Source: Campylobacterota bacterium (GTDB lineage Bacteria > Campylobacterota > Campylobacteria > Campylobacterales > Sulfurovaceae). Taken from it: 7,529 nt of DNA. This document shows positions 1 through 6,696 of the stretch, one piece after another. Numbering within the stretch: the first letter of the stretch is position 1; each line of letters starts with the position of its first letter. The stretch spans positions 1 to 7,529 of the forward strand of contig JAUVCL010000096.1 in assembly GCA_030595845.1 (NCBI GenBank), read 5' to 3'. The position numbers and the translations under genes were made by a program. The notes beneath the pieces are model-generated. The model was not told where the DNA came from. It did not search any database and saw only the letters and a program-made list of their open reading frames with translations.

Positions 1-26
1 GGTATAAAAAAGAATAAATACCCCAT
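1..26 (-). CDS. Possible start of a divergent gene (partial, N-terminus only)
   Basis: On the minus strand an ATG at 26-24 is preceded by AAAGG (35-31) at a 4-base spacing. The eight whole codons before the window edge read MGYLFFFI, a hydrophobic start such as a membrane segment or signal peptide would have. A TATACT box at 60-55 would be a suitably placed -10. The opposing reading is a forward gene ending in this stretch: forward frame 1 is open from base 1 to a TAA at 64-66 (21 codons), and forward frame 3 stops at 15-17. In Campylobacter recA lies upstream of eno, as I remember it, which would favour a forward gene. With 26 bases I cannot decide, and no product can be named. Confidence 0.3.
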
Positions 27-73
27 TGAACCTTTGGATTACGATACTCATTTAAGTATAGGGTAAATTTCGA

Positions 74-79
74 TAAAAT
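74..79 (+). promoter_or_regulatory. Candidate -10 box of the eno promoter
   Basis: TAAAAT preceded by TTTCGA sits about 44 bases before the eno start, giving a predicted transcript start near 86 and a leader of about 37 bases. Campylobacterotal sigma-70 promoters are known for a good -10 and a weak -35, and I see no convincing -35 here either. The site follows the stop of the possible forward frame at 66, so it would be intergenic on either reading of the left edge. Confidence 0.45.
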
Positions 80-122
80 AATAGTTAAACGTAGCATGAT
101 GAATATAATATAAAGGAAATAG

Positions 123-1397
123 ATGATTTTTATCGATGAGATCGTAGCAACAGAAGTAATGGATAGCAGAGGGAATCCCACTGTTAAAGTGACAGTAAGC
201 CTTAGTGATGGTACAGTTGAAAATGCTATTGTTCCCAGTGGAGCAAGTACGGGTAAACGTGAAGCATTAGAACTACGTGATGGCGGAGACCGTTATATGG
301 GTAAAGGGGTACTTCAAGCCTGTGAAAATGCAAATGGAGCTATATGTGATGCATTGGTTGGGTTAAGCCCTTTCAATCAAGCAGAGATCGACCTTACGAT
401 GAAAGAAGTGGATGGTACAGAAAACTATGGAAACCTTGGGGCTAATGCCGTACTTGGTGTTTCTATGGCTGTAGCACGTGCAGCAGCAGCAAGTATGAAA
501 ATGCCACTTTATCGTTACTTGGGTGGAGCAAATGCAGTGGTGATGCCTGTGCCAATGTTAAACATCATTAATGGTGGGGAACATGCAAACAACTCTGTAG
601 ATTTTCAAGAGTATATGGTTATGCCTATAGGCTTTGACAGATTTTCAGAAGGACTCAGAGCATGTGCTGAAGTCTATCATAATCTTAAAAAAATTATTGA
701 TGAAATGGGTGAGAGCACTGCCGTTGGAGATGAAGGCGGATTTGCCCCTAATTTAAAAAGTAATGAAGAACCATTACAAGTGATCATGAAAGCAATAGAT
801 GCTGCAGGGTACAAAGCAGGGGAAGAGATAGCTATTGCACTTGATGTTGCTGCCTCTGAACTTCTTAATGATGAAGGTTTGTATGTATTGAAATCTGAGA
901 ACAGAGAACTTACATCTTCTGAACTTACGGCATATTATGCGCAAATGTGTGAGAATTATCCTATTGTTTCTATTGAAGATGGGTTAGGGGAAGAGGATTG
1001 GGCAGGATGGAAAGAACTTACTGAAGTGCTTGGAGATAAAGTACAACTTGTTGGTGATGACCTGTTTGTAACCAATGTAGCGATTTTGGCAGAAGGTATT
1101 GAAAAAGATATTGCAAACTCTATTTTGATCAAACCAAATCAGATAGGAACTGTTTCTGAAACTATGCAAACTGTACGTCTTGCACAAAGAAGTGGGTATA
1201 CTTGTGTGATGTCTCACCGTTCAGGAGAGAGTGAAGACACGTTCATTGCAGATTTTGCAGTAGCACTTAATACAGGCGAAATAAAGACAGGCTCAACGGC
1301 AAGATCTGACAGAATCGCCAAATATAACAGGCTACTTGAGATCGAAGCTGAGTTAGGTCAGTTTGAATATTTAGGTGCGTCACTTTTTACAAAGTAG
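123..1397 (+). CDS. eno: Enolase (phosphopyruvate hydratase)
   Basis: Cytoplasmic glycolytic and gluconeogenic enzyme that interconverts 2-phosphoglycerate and phosphoenolpyruvate (EC 4.2.1.11). The 424 residues match the usual bacterial length. All expected active-site elements are visible: the flexible loop SGASTG (39-44), His154 in GGEHANN, Glu163, Glu204 in GDEGGF, metal ligands Asp241, Glu285 (SIEDGL) and Asp312 (GDDLF), the catalytic Lys337 inside the family signature ILIKPNQIGTVSET (334-347), the loop MSHRSGE (363-369), and Lys388 in IKTGS. Positions were assigned by comparison with E. coli enolase from memory. The ATG has AAAGGA (112-117) five bases upstream. It heads a probable three-gene unit, with the next start 13 bases after its stop. 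Nothing suggests damage or transfer. Confidence 0.98.
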   Translation: MIFIDEIVATEVMDSRGNPTVKVTVSLSDGTVENAIVPSGASTGKREALELRDGGDRYMGKGVLQACENANGAICDALVGLSPFNQAEIDLTMKEVDGTENYGNLGANAVLGVSMAVARAAAASMKMPLYRYLGGANAVVMPVPMLNIINGGEHANNSVDFQEYMVMPIGFDRFSEGLRACAEVYHNLKKIIDEMGESTAVGDEGGFAPNLKSNEEPLQVIMKAIDAAGYKAGEEIAIALDVAASELLNDEGLYVLKSENRELTSSELTAYYAQMCENYPIVSIEDGLGEEDWAGWKELTEVLGDKVQLVGDDLFVTNVAILAEGIEKDIANSILIKPNQIGTVSETMQTVRLAQRSGYTCVMSHRSGESEDTFIADFAVALNTGEIKTGSTARSDRIAKYNRLLEIEAELGQFEYLGASLFTK

Positions 1398-1410
1398 AAA
1401 GGTATAAGTC

Positions 1411-1662
1411 ATGACAGATACTAGACAAGAAGAGGGTATAGCCGGTTTTTCATTGAAAACTTTTTTGGTGACGGCTATAGGTATTCTTTTGTTTGGTATC
1501 TATATAGGTATTTTGATGTATGGAGAGAACTCACTAACTGTTTTAACGCAGTTAAAAGAGAAGAAATACCGCTTATCCCTTGAAGATAAAGCGTTAAAAA
1601 TTGAAAATCAAAAACTCCAAAAAGAGTATTTTGAATTAAAGCAGCTAGAACCTAAGGAGTAA
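1411..1662 (+). CDS. FtsB/DivIC-like septum formation initiator family protein
   Basis: A predicted 83-residue single-pass inner-membrane protein. It has a short polar N-terminus (1-16), one hydrophobic span of about 20 residues (roughly 18-38, rich in I, L, G and F), and then a charged heptad-like helix (about 43-80) with repeated Leu/Lys/Glu. This N-in, periplasmic coiled-coil layout is that of FtsB, FtsL and DivIC, which form a small scaffold complex in the divisome. Sequence alone cannot tell FtsB from FtsL or from an unrelated small coiled-coil membrane protein. From memory, campylobacters carry a septum-initiator-type gene at the same place after eno, which supports the call. Ribosome binding site AAAGG is at 1398-1402. 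Its last codons contain the ribosome binding site of the next gene, so translation of the two is probably coupled. Confidence 0.7.
   Translation: MTDTRQEEGIAGFSLKTFLVTAIGILLFGIYIGILMYGENSLTVLTQLKEKKYRLSLEDKALKIENQKLQKEYFELKQLEPKE
1654..1659 (+). promoter_or_regulatory. Ribosome binding site embedded in the preceding gene
   Basis: AAGGAG ends immediately before the TAA stop of the septation-type gene and lies 6 bases upstream of the next ATG at 1666. It encodes that gene's final Lys-Glu, so a ribosome terminating there is positioned to start the next gene. Confidence 0.8.
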
Positions 1663-1665
1663 CAT

Positions 1666-2454
1666 ATGAAACGATATCTATTGGTAGGAATTGCGTTATT
1701 ATTTGTGAGTGCGAATGCATCTTTAAAAGAGGACTTTGCGCAAATGGACCTAGAGGAGGAACAATTACTTAATGATATGCGGAAATCTGCTGCATTGACT
1801 GGTGAAGAGGATGATGAAGAAGATACAGTTGTCCCCGAAAAAGAGGTAGAGCCTGAAAAGATAGAGGAGGAGGAAGTGCTTCCTTCTTCTCCTGAAGAGA
1901 ATTCTGCCATGATGGCTGCTTCTTTGGATGCTGTGACCAGTGAATCTAAGAGTGTGGATGAAGAAGGTGACGCAGAATCACGTTTGGATGCAATGCGTCA
2001 AAGGGCAGTAGATGAAGCAAGGGAAAAAGAAGAAGAGCAAAAAGCTGCTGCAGAAGAAGCAAAAAAGCTAGAAGCGCAAAAACAAGAAGACAAAAAAGCA
2101 GAAGAACAGAAGGCAGAAGTACTTAAGGCAGAGATAGTTGCTAAAGAAGAAGAAATCAAAAAAGTCAAGGCAGAAGAAGCAGCCAAAGCACAGCGCGAAG
2201 CAGAAAAACGTGAAGTGGAAGAGTATGAAAAACAGAGAGCTGAAAAACTTGCTAAAGAAACGGCGGAAAAAGAAGCACTAGAAAAAACACAATTGGCTCA
2301 AAAAGCACTTGAAGAAGAAAAAGTAGAAGCAAGTAAAGAAGAAGTTGCAAGTGTCTCACTTGATGTAAATATTTCACGTGAACTAGAAGTAAAAACACAA
2401 GCTGCAGACGAAGAATATGAAAATGCTATAAAAGAGATGTACGAGGAAGGTTAA
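1666..2454 (+). CDS. Exported Glu/Lys-rich helical protein of unknown function, with a PglB-type glycosylation sequon
   Basis: I do not recognise a functional domain. The first 18 residues form a good signal peptide (MKR, a hydrophobic core, then SANA), with signal peptidase I cleavage likely after Ala18. There is no lipobox and no Cys anywhere. Residues 20-100 are strongly acidic and hold all four prolines (57, 63, 73, 76). Residues 102-261 contain no Pro or Gly, and about 105-228 is a nearly unbroken E/K/A/Q helix resembling TolA domain II or a single alpha-helix. By my count 65 of 262 residues are Glu. Residues 233-237 read DVNIS, the D/E-X-N-X-S/T acceptor of campylobacterotal N-glycosylation. 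From memory the gene in this position in C. jejuni (Cj1670c, CgpA) is a periplasmic glycoprotein with an AMIN domain, but I see no AMIN domain here. It could be a TolA-like spacer or a division-linked periplasmic protein. Confidence 0.85.
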   Translation: MKRYLLVGIALLFVSANASLKEDFAQMDLEEEQLLNDMRKSAALTGEEDDEEDTVVPEKEVEPEKIEEEEVLPSSPEENSAMMAASLDAVTSESKSVDEEGDAESRLDAMRQRAVDEAREKEEEQKAAAEEAKKLEAQKQEDKKAEEQKAEVLKAEIVAKEEEIKKVKAEEAAKAQREAEKREVEEYEKQRAEKLAKETAEKEALEKTQLAQKALEEEKVEASKEEVASVSLDVNISRELEVKTQAADEEYENAIKEMYEEG

Positions 2455-2461
2455 TCTTTCT

Positions 2462-2512
2462 GTAAAGAGGGGAGCTTTTTATAAAGTGGCATCCTCTTTA
2501 CTAAGTTTTTTT
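2462..2512 (+). terminator. Intrinsic terminator of the eno unit, overlapping the convergent antiporter gene
   Basis: GTAAAGAGG (2462-2470) pairs perfectly with CCTCTTTAC (2493-2501) around a 22-base loop. Four bases later comes a run of seven T (2506-2512). The left arm starts 8 bases after the stop at 2454. The right arm and the T-run lie within the last codons of the antiporter gene, which is read on the other strand. In the minus direction the same stem is followed by AGAAAGATT, with no T-run, so it should terminate well only for forward transcripts. The long loop and A+T-rich stem make it moderate in strength. Confidence 0.65.
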
Positions 2513-3651
2513 CTTGCCTGTAGTGTTTTGATGATCGTCATGGAGATCAAAATCTCAAAGATACTTGCTAGGATCAACTGATAATAGGTCAATAAATCTA
2601 ATAATTTTGTCTCATATCCAATCGTTGCAACAGCAACGAGAAGGGTGAGGGGCATAGAGAGTGAAAGTGCTACAAGCAGGGCATCTTTTGACCCACTTAT
2701 CCCCTTAAAGACAATAGCTGCAAATAACCTTGACACTAACATTAAAAGGGTAATGAGTAGTGCTCCAGAGATAACCCCATCCAATGGTAGTGCATTTAAG
2801 TCAAAGGATGCCCCTACATGGATAAAGAAAATAGGTACTAAAAACCCAAATCCAAGACTGGACATCTTCTCCTCAAGTTCCTTCTCGTGATGGAAGAAAG
2901 CGGATATGGCTATTCCTGCAATAAATGCACCCAGTGCCAACTCCAACTCCAAAGAGAGCATAACCGCAATTAAAATAAAAAAGAGTGCCATAGCGAGACG
3001 GATATCTTGTGAGGAAGTATCCATTTTAGGTACGAGGATACTTTTTAATTCCGGGTACCACCAAAAAAGTAGCTCTAGCATCTTGTAAAGCAGGTAAATA
3101 ACAAGGATAAATAAGAGTAGATAGGTTATCTTTACAATAAGTGCGAGACTGAACCCTGTAATGGTTGCCACATCCAATATTGTGAGCGCGGCAATACTTA
3201 CGATCTCTCCCAATACCCCTGCGATAAAAGCTAATTTTATCCATGGTTCTTCTTTACCATATTCTTTAGAGAGTGATGCAAGTAATCCTATGGATATAAG
3301 GGGCATAGAGATGATGACAATAGCATTTAAGTCAAAGATAAATCCAAATACTATAGAAAAAACAACCATTAAAAAGAGAAAAAGTACAGATTTTTGTATG
3401 ACTATTTTGGGACTTTTTGTAATTTGTTTGAGATCTACTTCCATACCTGCTAAGAACATGAGATAAAGGAACCCTACTTCGGCAATAAGGTCGAAGTATT
3501 GATTGTGTCCTACCAGTCCTATATAGGCAACGATCGCACCTAAAATAATCTCAACGGGGGGGATAGGCAAGCGTAATAATTTTGAAACAAAAGGGCTACT
3601 CCAAATAAGCAGGGATAGCGTGAGGATAAGCGTGATGTTAGTGTGTATCAC
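2479..3651 (-). CDS. Kef-type (CPA2 family) cation/proton antiporter, membrane domain only
   Basis: A 390-residue inner-membrane transporter with about twelve hydrophobic spans, matching the sodium/hydrogen exchanger fold used for monovalent cation/proton exchange. Family marks are FLAGMEVDL (66-74), LGAFIAGIAIS (240-250) and PIFFIHVGASFDL (273-285). At the place where many relatives have an Asp-Asp pair in TM5 it has Gly148-Glu149 (AGVLGEI), so one carboxylate is kept as Glu and the first is missing. There is no C-terminal RCK/TrkA-N domain, so the nucleotide or glutathione gating of KefB/KefC is not expected. The ion carried, K+ or Na+, cannot be told. The start is GTG at 3651-3649: the frame has an upstream stop at 3663-3661 and no nearby alternative. 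It overlaps the end of bioB by 14 bases, with GAGG at 3667-3664 as a rather distant ribosome binding site. Confidence 0.9.
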   Translation of the reverse strand: MIHTNITLILTLSLLIWSSPFVSKLLRLPIPPVEIILGAIVAYIGLVGHNQYFDLIAEVGFLYLMFLAGMEVDLKQITKSPKIVIQKSVLFLFLMVVFSIVFGFIFDLNAIVIISMPLISIGLLASLSKEYGKEEPWIKLAFIAGVLGEIVSIAALTILDVATITGFSLALIVKITYLLLFILVIYLLYKMLELLFWWYPELKSILVPKMDTSSQDIRLAMALFFILIAVMLSLELELALGAFIAGIAISAFFHHEKELEEKMSSLGFGFLVPIFFIHVGASFDLNALPLDGVISGALLITLLMLVSRLFAAIVFKGISGSKDALLVALSLSMPLTLLVAVATIGYETKLLDLLTYYQLILASIFEILISMTIIKTLQARKKLSKEDATL

Positions 3652-4492
3652 AGCTTGTAGCTACCTCATATCCTAAAGTATCAAGCATTTTCTTGTCACT
3701 CCTGGCTTCAATACCTTGTGTGGTTAAGTAGTTCCCTATGACCATAGCGTTGGCTCCAGCCTCAAACATCAGTGACTCTTTCCCGTTAAATAGAAGTTCA
3801 CGTCCTCCTGCAACCATAAGGAGTTTATCTTCTCCTAAAAGGCTACGTGCTTTTTTGATGATCTCTACGGCTTCGTCCAACTCTATATTTCTCGTTTTGA
3901 TAGGGAGTGCAGGGTTGGGGTGATAAAAGTTTAGCGGTGTTGATTCTGGAGAAAGTGATGCGATAGAATTTAAAAGTGAATCTCTATCTTCGGCAGTTTC
4001 TCCCATTCCAAAAATACCACCAGAACAGAGCGCTAAACCCACTGATTTTACATTTTTACAGGTCTCATAACGTTCACTCCAGGCATGTGTCTGACAGATA
4101 TCTGCATAATAACGTTCAGAAGTTTCTAGGTTGTGATTATAGCTATCAATGCCATGCTTTTGAAGGTAAGTGAGCTGTTCTTTTGTAGCTGTACCATTGC
4201 AGGCAATGAGGTTGAGATCTTTTACTTCAGCTTTTACTGCTTGTGCAGCACGTGCGACAAAGTCAACTTTTTTATCATCGAGACCTTTACCTGCCGTTAC
4301 CAAGCAATACCCTAGTGCACCATTGGCTTTTGCAGCTTTTGCTTCAGAGACAATCTGCTCAATGTTCTTGTAGTTGTAGCGTTCAATATTGGCATGATAT
4401 CGGACACTTTGGGTACAAAATTTACAGTCTTCTTGACATGTACCGCTAAGGATGTTATTGATGGCACATAAGAAGATCTGTTTCTGCTTCAT
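3638..4492 (-). CDS. bioB: Biotin synthase (radical SAM)
   Basis: Inserts sulfur into dethiobiotin to make biotin (EC 2.8.1.6), the last step of biotin synthesis. The radical-SAM motif is Cys19-x3-Cys23-x2-Cys26, which binds the 4Fe-4S cluster. The second, sulfur-donating 2Fe-2S site is recognisable as Cys63 (GYCLVTAG), Cys98 (IACNG), Cys156 (ALCSGG) and Arg231 (AGGRE), matching E. coli Cys97, Cys128, Cys188 and Arg260. YNHNLETS (118-125) is another family mark. At 284 residues it is shorter than the roughly 346-residue E. coli protein, lacking most of the N-terminal extension, like the Campylobacter form. The ATG is 5 bases downstream of the topA stop. The only SD-like sequence, AGAGG in the end of topA, is far away, so coupling to topA translation is likely. 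No other bio gene is in the window. Confidence 0.97.
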   Translation of the reverse strand: MKQKQIFLCAINNILSGTCQEDCKFCTQSVRYHANIERYNYKNIEQIVSEAKAAKANGALGYCLVTAGKGLDDKKVDFVARAAQAVKAEVKDLNLIACNGTATKEQLTYLQKHGIDSYNHNLETSERYYADICQTHAWSERYETCKNVKSVGLALCSGGIFGMGETAEDRDSLLNSIASLSPESTPLNFYHPNPALPIKTRNIELDEAVEIIKKARSLLGEDKLLMVAGGRELLFNGKESLMFEAGANAMVIGNYLTTQGIEARSDKKMLDTLGYEVATSCDTH

Positions 4493-4497
4493 AGGAT

Positions 4498-6696
4498 TTA
4501 TTTAGCCTCTTCTTTGTGTTTACATTTAAAACACTCATAGACATTACCACTTTTAAGGGTCTTTATCCCCATAGTGTAATCGCACTCTGGACATTTTTTA
4601 TCTACAGGCTCAAAGTTAGCAATGAATTTACATTTTGGGTAATGGACACAGCCAAAGAACTTACCTCTTTTCCCTTCTCTTTCCTGAAGTTTTCCACCAC
4701 ATTCCGGGCAGGGTACAGTGAGTTCTTTTGCTGGTTCAAGAGATTTTGCATTTTTACATTTAGGGTAGGCTGAACAGGCGAGGAACTTTCCTCTTTTGGA
4801 GTTCTTGATGACCATCATAGAACCACATTTCTCACACTTCTCATCCGTCTCTTCCGGCCCCTCTATCTCTGTTCCATCGGTATTTTTTGTGTATTTGCAC
4901 TTAGGGAAATTTGAACAAGCGATAAACTCACCATAACGCCCTTTACGCAAGAGAAGTTCAGATTCACACTTCGGACAGTTTTCTCCCGTTGGGATAGCTA
5001 CCTTGAGACTTTTGATGTTCTTTTTACCCTCTTCTACTTTTTGCAGGAAAGGTGTGTAAAATGCTTTGAGTATGGTTTGCCAGTCCGTATTACCTTCTGC
5101 AACTTCATCAAGGGTCTCTTCCATTTTTGCGGTGAAGCCAGAGTTGACGATTTCAGGAAAGTGCTCTTCAAGCATTTCTGTAACAGTAAAAGCGATCTCA
5201 GTAGGGTGAATACGTTTCTTTTCAAGTTCAATATATTTACGTGTCTGCAGAGTAGTTACAGTAGGAGCATAGGTACTTGGCCGTCCGATACCCAGTGATT
5301 CCAATTTTTTAATAAGACTTGCTTCATTATATCGGGCAGGAGGTTCTGTAAAGTGCTGTTCCTGCTTGATCTCATCCAGACTTACTATTTGACCTTTTTC
5401 GAGGTCTGGCAAGAGTTTGTCTTTATCTCCATGTCCCGTCACTTTGTAGAAACCATCAAAAAGAAGTTTTCTTCCACTTGCCTTAAAGGTACATTTATCG
5501 CCTTTAAAGAGGAGTGTTTGTGATTCCATCTCTGCTTCTGTCATCTGACATGCTAAGAAACGGTTATAGATCAGTCTATAGAGTTTCAGTTCATCAGCAG
5601 AGAGATAATCTGCCGCCATTTTAGAATCAAAGGCTATCATCGTTGGACGAATAGCTTCGTGGGCTTCCTGTGCTCCCTTGGATTTGGTTACATAGTTTTT
5701 TGCTTTGGCTGGAAGATATTTATCGCCATAGGTGGACTTTATATAGTCACGAGCACCGTCAACAGCTTCTTTTGCAAGGTTCATGGAGTCGGTTCTCATA
5801 TAAGTGATAACCCCCATTGTCCCTTGGTCTGTTTTGACGCCTTCATAAAGTTTTTGTGCTACCATCATAGTCTTTTTAGGAGAAAATCCCAGTTGTGTAG
5901 ATGCAGCTTGTTGCAGAGTAGATGTCATAAATGGGGGAGGTGTTTTTGTTTTTCGTTTTGTCTTTTCTAAAGAAAGTACAATAAAATCTTCACTTTTTGC
6001 GGCAGTGACTATTTCTGTTGCATCCACTTCATTTTTAATGGTGAGTTTGTCGATCTTTAACCCATTATAATCATAGATAGCTGCATCTATATTTTTTTGG
6101 AAAAGCGCATCGATCGTCCAAAACTCTTCAGGTTTAAAGGCCTTGATCTCTCGTTCTTTCTCTACCACGAGTTTAAGTGTCGAACTTTGTACTCTCCCTG
6201 CACTAAGACCTTTTTGGATCTTGCTTGCAAGTAAAGGAGAAAGTTTATATCCTACGATACGGTCAAGCAGTCTTCTTGTTTGCTGTGCATCGACAGAGTC
6301 CATATCTATTTTACGAGGTGTCTCAAGGGCATGCTGGATGGCAGACTTGGTAATCTCATGAAAGACAATACGTGGAAGCTCTGTAGGTTCTTTACCTATA
6401 GCTTTTGCAATGTGATACCCGATAGCCTCACCCTCGCGGTCCTCATCGGTCGCGATAAAGACAACTTCAGCTTCTTTTGCAAGTTTTTTTAATTCTTTTA
6501 CCGTAGGGTTTGCATCTCTGGGGATGGAGTATTTGGGTATCAGATCACCAGTTTCATCATCCAGAGTGATACCAAAGGTACTTTTAGGAAGGTCACGGAT
6601 GTGTCCTTTTGAGGCGATGACTTTATAGTCTTTACTTAGAAAGTTGGTAATAGTTCGTGCTTTGGCAGGTGATTCTACGATAATTAAATTTTTCAT
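4498..6696 (-). CDS. topA: DNA topoisomerase I (type IA), four zinc ribbons
   Basis: Relaxes negative supercoils by single-strand passage through a 5'-phosphotyrosine intermediate. Using the ATG at 6696-6694 the protein has 732 residues and begins with the canonical MKNLIIVESPAKAR. The Toprim domain shows Glu8 and Asp84-Glu-Asp86 (ATDEDREGEA). SAGRVQS is at 165-171. The active-site tyrosine is Tyr299 in ITYMRTDS, followed by Arg301. AHEAIRPT (345-352) and GIGRPSTY (469-476) complete the core. The tail holds four Cys4 ribbons (Cys574/577/594/600, 621/624/641/647, 663/666/683/689 and 702/705/722/725), the last with shorter final spacing. An in-frame ATG 26 codons upstream (6774) is not favoured: it has no ribosome binding site and overlaps a candidate -10. 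AAGGA (6714-6710) lies 13 bases before the chosen start, somewhat far. topA heads the topA-bioB-antiporter run. Confidence 0.97.
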   Translation of the reverse strand: MKNLIIVESPAKARTITNFLSKDYKVIASKGHIRDLPKSTFGITLDDETGDLIPKYSIPRDANPTVKELKKLAKEAEVVFIATDEDREGEAIGYHIAKAIGKEPTELPRIVFHEITKSAIQHALETPRKIDMDSVDAQQTRRLLDRIVGYKLSPLLASKIQKGLSAGRVQSSTLKLVVEKEREIKAFKPEEFWTIDALFQKNIDAAIYDYNGLKIDKLTIKNEVDATEIVTAAKSEDFIVLSLEKTKRKTKTPPPFMTSTLQQAASTQLGFSPKKTMMVAQKLYEGVKTDQGTMGVITYMRTDSMNLAKEAVDGARDYIKSTYGDKYLPAKAKNYVTKSKGAQEAHEAIRPTMIAFDSKMAADYLSADELKLYRLIYNRFLACQMTEAEMESQTLLFKGDKCTFKASGRKLLFDGFYKVTGHGDKDKLLPDLEKGQIVSLDEIKQEQHFTEPPARYNEASLIKKLESLGIGRPSTYAPTVTTLQTRKYIELEKKRIHPTEIAFTVTEMLEEHFPEIVNSGFTAKMEETLDEVAEGNTDWQTILKAFYTPFLQKVEEGKKNIKSLKVAIPTGENCPKCESELLLRKGRYGEFIACSNFPKCKYTKNTDGTEIEGPEETDEKCEKCGSMMVIKNSKRGKFLACSAYPKCKNAKSLEPAKELTVPCPECGGKLQEREGKRGKFFGCVHYPKCKFIANFEPVDKKCPECDYTMGIKTLKSGNVYECFKCKHKEEAK

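Noticed and set aside
44..59. ATACT/AGTAT stem-loop as a terminator of an upstream gene
   Set aside because: Only five A+T-rich pairs and no T-run after it in either direction.
104..109. TATAAT just before eno as its -10 box
   Set aside because: Transcription would start about 7 bases later, inside or just after the ribosome binding site at 112-117, leaving almost no leader. The TAAAAT at 74-79 is better placed.
1608..2186. Serine-rich minus-strand reading frames opposite the charged-helix gene
   Set aside because: They are the complement of Glu/Lys codon runs (GAA/GAG read as TTC/CTC and neighbours), lack ribosome binding sites, and lie opposite a gene with a signal peptide and proper start.
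2020..2440. Long purine-rich tract as a structural DNA element or simple repeat
   Set aside because: The purine bias follows from Glu, Lys, Ala and Gln codons in the helical gene. No exact repeat unit is present.
5034..5298. Reading frames within topA on both strands
   Set aside because: They overlap the conserved topoisomerase core, have no family resemblance and no initiation signals.
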